Shown one piece after another: positions 24,401 through 39,400 of a stretch of 64,000 nt of DNA; positions within the stretch are counted from its first letter, which is position 1; each line of letters opens with the position of its first letter. Location: NCBI GenBank assembly GCA_028829895.1, contig CM054181.1, forward strand, positions 64,287,759-64,351,758, written 5' to 3'. Position numbers and translations under genes: made by a program. A model generated the notes under the pieces. It searched no databases. It worked only from the letters and a program-made list of their open reading frames with translations, and was not told where the DNA came from. The stretch comes from Sinotaia quadrata. Lineage: Eukaryota > Mollusca > Gastropoda > Architaenioglossa > Viviparidae.

Positions 24401-27400
24401 TTCATTCTGTCCACTGTTGTACATTATTTATTAACATTACCAGGTTGTTCATCAGACTGTTCATTCTGTCCCTGTTGTACATTATTTATTAACGCTACCA
24501 GGTTGTTCATCAGACTGTCCACTGTTGTACATGTCTGGGTGAGAATGAGTCTGACTTGGGGCAAGCCATCTATCAATCATCAATTATTTGTGGCTTGGTC
24601 CAAGCTTAAAATGACAGAGTTGACCCACCAACACATCACAGTCATTATGTAAGTCTCTGTGACCAGTGACTTCAAAGCTCTGCTTTCAAACACATTGGCT
24701 TTACTTACGATTTAGCCAACAAAGGCAACATCACAGTCATTATGTAAGTCTGTGTGACCAGTGACTTCAAAGCTCTGCTTTCAAACACATTGGCTTTACT
24801 TATGATTTAACCAACAAAGGCAACAACAGATTAAACACCAAGTAAACATGAAAGCATACAAGATCACAAATTCTAAAGTTAGTAACCATAGCTTGTCTAA
24901 GATTTTCATAAAAGTTGCACAATAAGAGTCTAATGTTTCTTTTCTAAATTTGTCTTATGTGTTAATTTGCTTGAGTATACATTTCAATCATCCACAAATA
25001 TTTTTTCTTCAATCTATTCATCTTTACATCTTCCGCTCTTTCCAATCTATTCTTCATATTCCTTTTCTCTAGTCCATTCATTCTTATACTATCTTTGCCA
25101 TCTACCATTCCATCACCACCCTCTACCTTCAATCCATATGTCAATACATCTTCTTTATTTCCAATCCTTTTGTCCCATATCAATCTTCTTCTGTTTTCAT
25201 TAAAAACAAAAATGCAAAACTTACAGACCTGTGAACATATTTTATTTGATGAAGATACTGGAGTCCACTGGCTATGTCAACAGCCATTTTAGTCAAGTTA
25301 TCTGCATTTACATCTTCTGCTTCTTTGGAGTTTTGACCAACCAAGTTACGTCGTGATAAAAGGTATGTTTTTAAGTCACCTGTAATATTTTTAAAAAATT
25401 TTTTTACAATCCATATTTTGTTGTTCATTTATTGACAAATTATGTTTAAGAATGAATTAAATATTTTAGGGACAATGGTACACTAAAAGCATAGAATCTG
25501 GCAGTCAATGGTTTAGTCACTAAACAATTAACTTTATTGTTAATTTATTGCTAACATCAATATACCCAGAAAAGCTGTCTTACAAAAAAAATATTGCTTT
25601 TAATTTGTAATATAATATAAATATTTAACAGTTTAAAAAATATAATTTTAAGAATTATTCGTTCAATTTTTAACAGCACAGTAAACACCCTCTGAGAGGT
25701 ATACATAAAAGATGTTTCATGGAAGTCACAAAAGCCTGTATTAATAGAAATGGCCCTCTTATCTGTAAATGAACTATGATCTCAAATGCTATCCTTGACA
25801 ATAACTCACATACATTAACATACAATATTATAAAAAAAAAAACAAACTAATACCACTCTCTAACAGGAAAGAACTTCTTTGACATTTTAAGGTAAGACAA
25901 ATCAAACATTTAGCATACTTGCTAATGTATACCATTACAAAATAAACTAATGTGATTCTCTAGCAGACAAAAGCATTCAAGAATGGGCCCCAGAAGTACA
26001 ATCTTGGAAAAATCCTACCATAAGAAATGATATGATATTCTTCAAAAGCTTCTAAATCAATTTAAAATTGAATTAAAAAAAATATATATATATTTTGACA
26101 AGCTGCCTAGAAATTATCACTGATGCATGTATTTTAAATAGCTTGCATTAACAACATGCAACAAAAAAATGTTATAAAATGTAAATTAAAATAAAACAAT
26201 GCACATACCATGCAGCAAAAACTCCATAATAGCAAAGACAGGTTCAGATCGTGTGCACACCCCCAGCAAAGCCACAATGTTTGGATGTTTGAAGTGTTTC
26301 ATCATGCCAACTTCACTAAAGAAGTCCAGCTACATGTGGGGAATCAAACCAGATAAAAAAATTAATTGAAATTTAAAAACTACTCTCTACAGTGTGCTTA
26401 TTTTCTTCATTATAGATCATTACTTTATTGCCAAGATTAGTTTATAAAATCTTAGCAAACAAAGCAAATCCGAAAATAAAATTTAATGAAAAAATAATGA
26501 AAATAAAATAAATTAAAATAAAATTTTGCTCAAACCAGCTATTATTCAGTTTTCAAATTTATAACTTTAAATCAAAATGACTGGCAGAAAGCAATATTAG
26601 AATAAGTTTCTGAAAATGAATTGTATATTATATATTTAGTAATATTAATAATGCATGTACCTATGAATATTTGAGCCAACATTTAAAGCAGTATGATCAG
26701 GTGTAGATTCTGACAAAAGTAATGCTACAGAAACGTGACCTATAATACATGACAGAAATTACCCTAAATAAACACCTGTGGAAAAAAAACCACATTACAT
26801 GGTTCGGGGCAAAATTATTATTATTTCTGTATTTATGGAAACCAAAATTTAAAGATCTATGAACAAATCAGTGTTTATAATCACAATGCATAATTCATGG
26901 TTAGAAAAAGTGGCTTTACAGACAGCAGGATCACAACTGCACCCAAAAGAACAACTGTTGTATACACTAAACACAATACTGTCTGGCAAAAGTAGATAAT
27001 GCTACTGTTTATATAAAACAAAATCTAAAGTACTATGATCATGTATCAGCATTCTGATGGTGAAAGTACAAATGTAAAAAACTAATATGATCTAGATGTT
27101 GCACATCTGAACTGTCACCAAATACACTGGTGCCTTGATATATTACAGTGCTGTATCAAATCAAGTGATTCAGTTTACAAATGTTTTGCGACCATACCTA
27201 AACTTTATACAGTATAAGTGTTCAGTGCATTGTACATTTACTTGCCACTTCGTAAACGCAGTTTAACAGTGATCACTATTGTTTTGAAAGACTTCAAACA
27301 CATCCTACCACTGCCTAAACAGTTAACTGACATTTTTTCTTCACATATTTGTCACACATCTCTTCAAAGTACATGTACAATGTAATATTCTTTGAAGCTG

Positions 27401-30400
27401 TTTCTCTGAACAAATAAAATTCGTGGATTGAACTGACTGTGAACATGGCTCTGAGAAAAGCCAGGCCAGTGGACAAACTTTTATCTCTATTCGCAGTAAT
27501 ATTCTTTGAAGCTGTTTCTTTGAACAATTAAAATTGTGGTTAGAACTGACTGTGACCAAGGCCTTCAAGAGAAAATCGGGGTAATTTTAACAGCTGTCTG
27601 TTAAATAAGAATTCTTGTCCTCATGCAAAAGACTGCATGTTTTATTAATGCTAAAAATCCTTATATACACAAATTTGTAATTTAGTCTAATAGTGCTGTA
27701 TTTACATATGCTTAAATTACATGGTTTAAAGTACGTGGGGTGAATTGTAAGGTGATAAACAGTAGCTGTCATGTGACAAGGATTGTTCATACATGACAGA
27801 AAGGATCCCTCATTATAATGCGGCCTCATTGTAATGTGGTTGAATTTTTGGGACCCCCAAAATATATTGAGGCAACAGTCTAACTACAGCTTTAAATGGG
27901 AATTAAGATATGAATGTAATCTGTAATTGGTCTATTGATTTATTATAATGGTTGACTGTAGTGATTCGCTCAGTTCAAGTTCATTAACTAAATTACTGAA
28001 ACATGCAAAAGTCTGTGAAGAAAAACATGTATACCAACACAAGTAAAAATATATTTATGGTAATGGCATAAAAGTGACTAGATCTAGTAGACTGATATCA
28101 GCAAGAAATATAAAAAGGCTCCAGGAATTAAAAAAGAAAAAGTTTCTATAAAAGTAAATCATTGCTTTATGAGTACAATATTCTGATGCTATTTATGTGA
28201 TATACCATTGAAAAGAAAGTGTCAATTCACAGGCTGTCACCATTCAGTTAAAACAATTCAGTTTGATAAGAAATCAGAATCCTACAAAAAATCTGATATT
28301 GTGATTTTTTTTAAAAAATGGAATCAGTAATTTTTACTATGAACAGCATTATCATACAATTTATTTCATATGCAAAATGCTGTCACTCTAATAAATTTTC
28401 AGTGCAACATTGCATTTATGTACACTTTTTCTTCTGAGCAAGAGTAACCATTTAAAAAAAAAAATCAATATATCATTTAATACAGCGATTGAACGCCGAA
28501 CTCAATGACAAACGTTACAATGAGTTAGCAAAGACAATCAGAATGAATGGATAAGTTAAAACCAATGCATAAGAACTCAAGCTGTCAAACTATAAGGATT
28601 TGAAAACAATAAGTTCTGCTCTGGATGATAAGGACATTGATATTATTTATAAAAAACAATAAAACTACTGCTTTATTACTATTGTGATACCACATGACAA
28701 AATAACACTCGGATAATGATTGCCAACTCTATCTATATCAGATCAGTAACTCTTGTCAATTTTAGTAAACAGCACTCAGTCCTCATAACTCTGTTTTCAT
28801 CTCATGTAAATAGAAATTTATTTGCAATATTATTTTTTTTTTAAATTATGTTTTATTTCAGTATATTATAAAAGTAAGCCAACTACACCTTGCAAGAAGG
28901 TGAAAGGTTAACAGTCTGTACATTATGGTGATACAACTATTAGTCTTTGGAGGGAAAGTGTGCAAGCACATATTATCTGTCAATATATAATAGGTGTGTA
29001 CCGTACATCATTGAAATAACTCATAAAATAACTTTTAATTTAATTGAATCAAGTTCCAATGAGTGGACATCAGCTATTGTGGACCAAACTGTAATTCAGA
29101 GTATCTGTTTATAGCACCATAGTTCAGAAGGGTTTGCCATAGAAACTATAGCAAATCATAGCTCTAGGCAGGTCGTTTTAATTTTAATTTGTCCTCATCA
29201 ATTTGTCTCCCCTGTTAAAAATAAACATGAAATTAGACTTCTCCCACGGAAAGCTGTGAATACACAGATGATTCTCAACACCAAGCAAATGGCATACAAT
29301 GTTAAAAAAAAATATGTGTAGAAAAATTGCTGACTTTGTTGCACTAGTTGTCTCTAGGTTGTTTTTTTGACAACATATATAAGTTGTGCAGAACTTCTCA
29401 AATACCATTAAATTTTTTTAGTTCTACAATTCACTGAAGAATTACAATACATTATTAGGAGAGAAAATATCATAATATTAAAATTTCTGTAACTCACGGG
29501 TTGGTTACTGATGTGTAAGAGTGAGAATGTATATAAATTATATAATATTTCAAGGCACTTTTAAGCAATGAAATAAATTAAAGTCTAGAAAAGTCTAGAA
29601 AAGCATCATGGAGAAAGGCTGGCCCAGATATAGGAAAAAAGCAAAATTACTATGGACAATTTTTGGCAACTGACAGTTATTACCTAGGATGAGACTGATT
29701 TAGAAAATGAAAACAATAAAAAAATGAGAAACAGAAATAAAAGATCAAATGTTTACTGTCCAACACTAAATATAATACAACACTATAAATGTTTCGTATT
29801 TTACTGAAACAAAGTTCTCTTAATACAGCATATATATTTTAAATTTTACTTTTAAATAAATTTCCCTTAACTCCATCAGCAAATTTTTTTTTAACCTATC
29901 TGCTGGTCCACAATATTTTGTAAATATTTCTTGTTTCAATCTAACAATCAAGGAGACATCCAATGAAAATTAACCTTTTCTTCCATTGAGTGCCGAATCT
30001 TCAGTTTCTTAACAGCCACTGCCACCCATCCTCCTTCAACCTGCATTTCCCCACCACACACTGTACCAAAGGCACCCTCCCCAATCTTGCGATTTAGAAC
30101 TACATTTTTGCGTGGAACTTCCCATTCATCCAAGGTCAAACACCGGGAGTGATCAGCTGATACCAAACCAAGTTCCTTCATGCGTTCATGAGTGGCTCTA
30201 ACTTTAGCATCAAATCTGTGAAAACAAAAGTAAAAAAAATAAGACAAAACCTACGACTTGTAAAGATTTTAAATAAACCAATAGTGCAAATGCTGATTCT
30301 AACTTATTATTAACTTTTTATTAAATAAATAAATTAAATAAAATATAAAAATAAATAAAAAGTATTAAATAAAAATTAAGGTATTTTCTTTTTTAAGTCA

Positions 30401-33400
30401 TTTACTAATCCTCATTCATAATGTGGTTTACATTAGTTCCATTATCTATGCAAGTCGAAGCTGTGATCATTTTAAATGTGTCTGGCATGCTCAGGAAAGA
30501 CAAACAAAACTTGATATTTTGTCGCACTCCTATAAACCAACGGAAACATTCACAGACCTGCCCTGGTTCAAATTTTTTGTTACTAGTCAAATCCACCCAC
30601 TACTGTGCAGCATTAACCCCTCATATACAATGACAAAAATCACTCCATAAAACACAAACAGCAACAAAATGTCTTCATTAATCTTGCATTGAAGCACATG
30701 CCTCTCACCCAGAAATAGTGCAGAAAAATAGAATTTAATTAATAACCAGTCAATTGTAATGAAATAGGGCTCTTTTATTTATAAAGCTTTCCATTCCCAC
30801 CAAGTTTATTGCACTTGTCAATGAATTACAATCAATTATTTCATTTTTCTGATACCCAGCAACATGGACTGTTGCCCAATTTTGTTTGCCTTGTATTATT
30901 ATCAGTCTTCTGTTAGCTGCTTTGCTTATTTGTGCTGTTGGTTTTGTTTTTTTAACAACTGTCATTATTTTTTTTAACAGTCCATAAAATTATTTGGAAA
31001 GATCAAAACAGTTTAATTTTTTTTTAAAAATGCAACAATTTCTAAGTGTTCATTGAAAAAAAAAAATTATATATTGCTTGTGTATGCTTATTTTAACTAA
31101 AAACCAAAACACAAAATCAGAAGCTGCACTGCAATGCTAACCATATCAATCAAACAGAAAAGAAAAAAAACACATTTTGTAAAACGTTTTAGTTTTGATA
31201 AATGCAATGATTGAATTTAGTCACTGCTGTCAGACCTAACAATGAGTAAACAAAGAAAACCACAACAACAAAAATTCAACTTTGGCTTGCATCAACATCA
31301 ATACAAGTCAGTACTATAAAAGAAGATTTACAGACAACATATCTCCTGCCATGAAAGAAAAGTATTTATTTATTTTTTATAATCAAATATAATTATAGCT
31401 TTTTGTGACATTAAATGCAATACCAGCCCAACTTATATCTCCTCAACTTAAAACAGACTCAACAGTTGCCAGTGATATCTTACCCTTTTTAAAAGAGACT
31501 GTGACTGGAACTTTGTTTAGCTACATTTACGTGCAAAAGTAACGCTAAATGTGTGTGACAAAACTTCTGAGAAAGTGAAAAGCATGCAGAAAAACAACGA
31601 CTATATGTAGCAGAGTTGCATCAGTCACACACTCAGCTGTTTTGATGTTGTTTTTAATTTAATTTGCTGATATAATTTAATTTGCCAAAGTGCAGCTAAT
31701 CACAATTGAAACACAAAGTGTTTTGAAAACTGGTATAACATATGGTCATGTTAAAAAATGAGCAAAAACATGGTTTGTGGAAAAGTGGATCAGAATCTTA
31801 TAAAAGGAACAATTTTGCATAATATGGAATAGTTGTCAGCAATGAATATATCTTTAAACATAAAATGTACAAACAAATATTATATGATGTGCAGAAATAA
31901 ATTATCAACTAAATAATCAAAGACAATGCACCTATGATAAAGCCTGCACAAAAATGTACTTAGGTTTCTATCTTTAATTAAAAAAATAATTCAATCAGAA
32001 AGTAAATGTTGAACTTTCAAAGGAAATGGTGAAAGCAGCTACTAGAAATGAATGTAACGAGAAACAAATTAATATACGCATACACTCATGTGCACAAAGA
32101 TATCTAGGTAAATTATAATTTTGCCACAATTGCGGGTTTTAAAAAAAAATTTGATTTTGATAGTAAAATATTATGACTGAGAGGAAAGAAATAATAAAAA
32201 AATTTAACAAAATTTAATAGCCCAGTATATGTTGTAGATTATAAAAACACAAATAAACAAAATGAAACCTTTAATAAAGCAACATTTTTCAACACTTTTC
32301 CTAAATAGACATATTTGACTACTGAGAGATTTATAATTATTAATACCAAATACAAATTAAATCTAAAATTAAAAATATGAAAAGTGTACACAAGAACATA
32401 CCTGCATTTGATAATAATCAAGCAGATGATGGTGATAATGATGAAGGCAACAAAACCCATAACATTGGCAATAATAATAGCAGTAGCACATTCCACACCA
32501 AGAATTGCTCGGAAATCTTCCACAGCACAGGTGAGGATCTCTGGAAAAAAAGTACAGTTTGTAAGCATGGATAGATACAACGTGCATGCATGTATGCAAA
32601 AATATATTTCACAAATATGGGAGATAAGTTCTTAAAGAATATTACCTATTACAAATCCAATTAATTCATGCAAATAAAGTTTTCCTTTAAGAACATAGCT
32701 TTCAAAAAAGAAATTAAAACGTAAAATAACATTTTCCTGACTAGATGACAGCATAATTCAGATACGTCTATCGGTCATCAATAGGCTGACTCATTTCATT
32801 GTTCACGTCATTGCTAGATCTGTACTGTCCTGGTGAAGGTCACTGAGCATGACATTCTAATACTCATGTTGCATTGGCTTTTTATATTTAACAGCTTTGC
32901 TATTTATACTGTTGAATTTTTCATTTTAATATGTAAAATATGTTTTTCTTGAATAAGGCATTCAGAGAACCTCTCAGCTTCCCTAATTTAGTCTTTTATC
33001 TGCTGTCTATTATTGCAGTCACTATTATTTCAGTCAGTCTGTCACCATCATCAAAAGGTTCAGATGTCTGCTAAGTGCATTTAGCCTCAATCAAAATACT
33101 GTAAATAATAGGACAAAGTTATTCTGTCATGTATGTTGCTCTTAACACATAAATAATCTTCAAGGCTAATATAAAGAGAAATGCATGAATTACTGTGGAA
33201 AATGTGTACGAATGATGTGTGCAATGGTTAATAGGTCACAATTCACAACCAAATGTCTAAGCAAACTTAAGTGGGACACTGTTCACTGCTGCTGGAGTGG
33301 GCTTCTCCAGTAGTGAACTCTGTTCAGTGTAGCTGTTAGGTTTAGAGTGAACATCATGAACCGACAGTTCTGCTGATCAAAGTGATATATTTAATTCTGA

Positions 33401-36400
33401 AGCAAAAACATGTGGTGGGCTGTGGAATGAAAGGTCAAGATGACATATGATGCAAAGATAGTCAGAAGCAAACTTCAGTAAACAGAGAGAGATAGGTATC
33501 ATAGTACTGTCATAAGAATCTGGTCTAAAATGTGGCCACATTTACAGGTGAATAAGCAAACATATTGTATAAAGTTGAAAACATGAAGAAAGTCTAAAAT
33601 TTTCTTCACTGCTGGACAAACAGGATATTGAGCAATCAAAATGAAAACGATTTTATTTAAGAATATACAAGTATATGTAATAAAAATATATTTATAACTG
33701 TCTGCCACCCTTTCACCCTCAAACTAATCTGTCAGTACTGACCACAAACATGTTTTGATTGACTACTTGCATCAATTTGGTTTTCTTCAGTTCATCTGTT
33801 ATGATTTTTAAACATATATTCCCTGTTTATGTTAGACAGATAGAGTGATTTAAAAATTAAAACAGAAAAATCCACAAAAAGTTTTCTTTAACATAGGACT
33901 TCAGGTACAAGCATTCTTGCTTGTACTTTTGTTTATAACAAGTGTGCTGATAAAGTGACTATAAAAGTTATATTTAACTTTACTTGATGAAGTAATTATT
34001 CTGAACTATTGCTGTTAATAATAATCAAAATATTGCAATTTATTTCATATGCAAAATTTTTTTCACTTGTACACATTTTCAACACAATATTGTGATTTTA
34101 TATGTATTTAAGAAACATATTAATGCAATAGCTGCTATTTCTATTTTCAGCTTCCAAGAAAATAAATTGCAGGAAGTAATTTCAACACAACAATAGACAG
34201 ATAATAATCTTTCAGTATAAAGAAAAAGGAAAAATAAAAACAAAATAACCAGCAAGCAAGTGAAGTTTAAGCAATACATTACCATCATCAATTAAATCAA
34301 GGCTAGGACCAACAGTAGACAACCAGCGAATCAGGTCACGATGAATAGTTAAGGATTTTGTCTGTGGTTCATAGTGACCAACTGTGATGGTTTCATTACT
34401 GAAGATTTGTTGAATGGTTAAAGCACCTATTCGATCGCTGCCATCAAAAGCAATGTTACCAGATACTCCCTGGAAGTGGGTTCGATTAATGGCTTCAACA
34501 AATGCCCTAAGAAAATTGTAAAACATTCTTTTATAAGTAATAAAGTTTCTTAAAGTCAGAATAAAAGAGAATGTTTTCATTATGCTTATTATATTTATAT
34601 TGTACATTCTCCCTCCCTAACCTCCTACTTTCATTCCCAAATGTCACCTAATGCATTAATATCTTAAGTCAGAGAGCAGTAAGATGTGAGGTTACTCATA
34701 AATCTTGACACACTTCTATAATTAGCAGATGTCACAATGAAATTCCATAAAGTTACTGCTTTGGTAATAATACATCCCAAATGATACTACTTAATAATCA
34801 CTTCTCAAATCAGAAAACATTTACACGAGTGGGTAAGTGATGGTTTTTAGAATGCAGCTATTAATCATGTCTGGCAAAAAGCCTGTTATATTATCAAGAA
34901 GGATATTTTCTAAATGTACCTACTCTTAATACTAGCAATATTTTCTAAATGAAGTTACTCTTAGGATACAAGCAATACTTTCTAAAATGTAGTTTTAATA
35001 CACTAGTGATATTTTCTAAATGAAGTTACTCTAAGGCGATATTTTCTAAAATACTCATTATAATGGAGGTGATACTTTCTAAAATGTAGCTGCTCTTATG
35101 ACAAGGAGATACATTAAAAAATGTAGCTATTCATTATGACCAGCAAAAATCTTTCTAAAATGTAGCTACTTATTATGATACAGGTGATACTTTCTAAAAT
35201 GACAATAGCAATACTTTCTAAAATGTAGTTACTCCTATGACAATAGCAACACTTTCTAAAATGTAGTTACTCCTATGACAATAGTAATACTTCCTAAAAT
35301 GTAGTTACTCCTATGACAATAGCAATACTTACTAAAATGTAGTTACTCCTATGACAATAGCAATACTTTCTAAAATGTAGTTACTCCTATGACAATAGCA
35401 ATACTTTCTAAAATGTAGTTACTCCTATGACAATAGCAATACTTTCTAAAATGTAGTTACTTATTATGACACTGATAAATACTAAGTAACCAAGAATTTA
35501 AAGAAATACAATAGCTCGTTTATATATTATGTATTTTGGCATTAAAAATAAAAAGGTCATATATTCTGACAACAACAAAATCACACTAACTTAGCAGTCT
35601 TCTCTTCATTAAATGAGTCCAGAACAGCTGGATTCTCCTTCAGAAGATTATGAAGGCCCTTGGCAAACACCCACACAGCATCATACACAAAGCTTGCAAA
35701 AGGGGTCTCTTCAACATACTGCAAGAAGTAACAAAGGGAAAAATATACGAATGTTTATTAATCCTTATTAAAAATTTCAAATTTCTTCACTTTTGGGATA
35801 GAGCAAAAATTCCCAAACTAAACCAGTAATGATTATTGTTTTCAACATAAAGTAAACAATTGGGTCCAATAACCTCGACATGATTTAAGTGTCAATTAAT
35901 TATATTATTTCAACAGAGAAGTCTAAACATAAAGAAATGGAAGACATACTATTTTTATTTTGTAATTTTGTAACTGAAAAAGAAAAGTGTTCTGGAAAAA
36001 TACTTATTAAAGATATTTTAAAAGTAAAATGTTATAGGAAACTTTGACAAAGCTGCAACTCACAGACTTTCCAACATATTCTGCATACATTTTTTTGTAC
36101 TGTGTTATAGTTATGCCACCTGCTGCTGTCAAATCACTGTCATCAATGAAACTCTTGGACAATATAAAGTGACCTTCAATGGCATATTCCATCTCCTAAA
36201 ACACAGAAAGCAAAATTGTAAGATGGTAAATGCAGTTTTCCATCATCCCATCAGACATTATTTGAATAGTTTTCACAGCTAGTTATTATTTAAGTCAGCC
36301 CAGACAGATTGTGACCTTGTAATAAATACTCTTCAAATAAACAAAAATAAATATGATCACCTCTGTTGAGCATGGGACTGCTTCTTGTGGTCGTGGATCA

Positions 36401-39400
36401 GAGGGTGATGGTGGACCATTGAGAAAATCAACATTCCACCATTCTTGAGCATACCATGAAGGTAAAAACCAAACATATCCATCATGTGCTGTCATGCGCT
36501 GAAAACAAATTTTCACAATATTATTGTTCTAATATCAATATATCATTATCATTACACTAGTGATCAATCTGAGTTATTACTATTTAATTTAAAAATAAAC
36601 ATGAAAAGGAAATTTATTCTAGAAGAGTATCATGCATCTTCACTGACATACAAGCCACAAACCAAGTATGTTCCTGGGGGGATATGAATAATTATATTAC
36701 CTGCCCAGTAGCATGTTTCTTACAATTATGTTCCCTTAGAATCTCAAAAGTGAGGAACAAGCCTGAAAAGTGGAAAGCTGGAAGAGCAATGTGTACACTC
36801 ATGTGGAAAGTATTTAGGGGAATTTATTTTTCTTAGAAAAATTACTTTTCCAGTCACAAATAGCTGAAATTGTATGAGAAAAATAATGAAAAGGAGTGGA
36901 ATTTTCTGTGTGAAATAAATAATGTATATATTTATGCATGAAATGAATACAACCTAATAAATAATGTATATACATGTAAAAATGCAAACAAGCAACAAAT
37001 TATGTATATATTTATGTTGTGAAATGCATACAAACAAATAATATCAGAACTGCCAGTCTCTTGACTTCAACAGCCAAAGAAAATGGGTAAGACCTCTGTA
37101 GAGATATAAAGAGAATTAAATCCTGTAATAACACACAAGCAACAAGAAAATATTTCATTTGTTTGATATACCCTACGAGTGCTGAACGTTTTACTGATCA
37201 TGATATATACTACTGCCAAATTTATGAATGTCTTCCTTCACAATGATGAGTGACAAGATCTAAGAAAGCAATGCCAGCAATCCTGGAATCTGATGGAAGG
37301 CAAAGGCATAAGGCTGTCTGAGGTAAAATCTGGCAGTTTTCTCAGAATTTCTGATGCATTTTCTAATAAGTGGAACTTATCAGAAAAGAACTATCATTAT
37401 TGACTTCTGGTTATATAAGCTTATCTACAATATGGCATGTGGAAGGTGCTGCAAAGCATTTTATTCTAAATAACTGACAAAGTTTCCATTGCAAATGGGC
37501 CTGAATCAGGAATAAATAAATGAACTGTGAATTGAGTATTATATCTTGTAGCACAGAGATCTATATGTGATCTGTTCCAATAAACAAAAATTGATGGATG
37601 GAGGGTTCATTCTTGCAGACTGACATATCATATGAACCAATCAGCTAGTCTAATATTGGAAAAAAATAATCTGAATAAACTATCAGTCTTTGTAGTGTCA
37701 ATAGGAAATGGAGAAAAAAAAAATGTGAGTAAGAGGTAGAGGAGAAGAAAAAGAAATTAGAAGTCTGGAGCTAATAATTTGTATGACTTATTCATCAAGA
37801 AACAATTTAAACTAATCAGCTTCAAACAAGTACTTATTTTATTCTACAATATACAAACTACAATTATTGTTCACAACCAAACAGATATTTTGGCTATCTC
37901 TACTCTTGATGTGAAATATTTCCAGCACAAATGCAGTACACAGCTTCTATAACTCTGAACATTCATAAGATGACAAAACAGGGTTTAGAGAGCAAGGTAC
38001 CTGCTTAAAGGCTTCACACATGACAGCTCGAGCAACACTACCAAAGAAATCTGCAATGATTACACGCACATTGTTGTCCTTCAGCTCTTTAAAAACCTGT
38101 ACACACACACAAAAAAATTCTCAATGAGTTGAAGAGGATGTCAAACCATCGAAGACATTATAACAAAAGTTTCATAATAAAATTTTTTGCCTATTTCTTC
38201 TACAAGTATATCAATAATACAATGCATAAATGATACCTGAGAAAGATCCACTTTATCTGGGTTGTGGAGAAATTTACGTTTGACAAGAACAGAGACTCCT
38301 TCTTTCTGTAAATATTCCTGCAACTCTAGATGATATTCTGGCAATTCTTGTCCTTCTTCAGCAATAGCTCCTACTCGAGTCCATTTCATTGCATTAAAAA
38401 AATCAGCATACACAAACCTGAGAGAACAAGACCACAACAAATAGATCATTTAAAATGAATGACTTACAACTTATTCTTACGAAATTAATGAACTACAATA
38501 TATACTGATTAAGAAAGTAGTCTGTTCCATGGTTTCACTTAACAAACTGTCAGATTGAGCTAGAGACATCTAAGTATTTAGTACTAGGACCCATAAATAA
38601 TGATTAACAAGAGGAACAGTTCTAAAAAATACTGCCATGCTTCCTGTGTTTGACAAAGGGAGGTTAGCAACAGGATAAATACTTAGTACAGTCAAATTCG
38701 GTTATGTCACTGGCCTAGGGGTTTGCCAAAAGCGTTGAGATAACCAATGATCAAAATAATCGAAAAACAATATGGCGGCAATATATTACAGTACAGTACT
38801 GTAACAGGTGATTGAAATTTCTTTATGTACATGATGTGCATTAATAAATGAGAATGTGCATGCGCAATTTTTGGTGATTTTTTACACAATAGCGTTGCCG
38901 CAATTTGTTTGATGATGCGATTGACATACTATTAAAATGTACATACACTGTACACGTTTGCTAACAACAAAAAGCTTATGTGCTCCGACTAACAGCAGGG
39001 ATTTACCACTACATATATACAATAAAAATTTACAAACCTTTCATTATATTCTCTAACATTGCAAACACAAAGATCACTCACACAAAATCACAAAAAACCT
39101 GTGGGGTGTACACTGTAGTTTGTTTTTACAAAAAGCTAGCCAGTGTCAAAATTAAATTTGCGAGTCATTTCTCTCTGAAAAGTATTGTATGCGCACTTAC
39201 TTTAAAAGTGGGCTAATTAACATAAAAGAGGTATGAGCCAGTTGAAGGGCATCAATAACTAAGATTTTCAAAAGCTGGCAATGATTAATCATGGGGATCG
39301 AGATAACCGATGTTAAGTGGCGATTTTGACCCTCTTTTGTGTTCGAGATACATGTACATGTACAAAGAAAGAAAGAAACAAACAAGCAAACCTGTGTCTG

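Noticed and set aside
20909..30215. Insulin receptor as the identity of the kinase gene
   Set aside because: The kinase is insulin-receptor-like, but the ectodomain is a flytrap domain with one membrane segment and no L or furin-like domains, which defines VKR.
34900..35480. CRISPR-like regular array (38-bp period)
   Set aside because: Simple tandem minisatellite with no spacers, in an intron.
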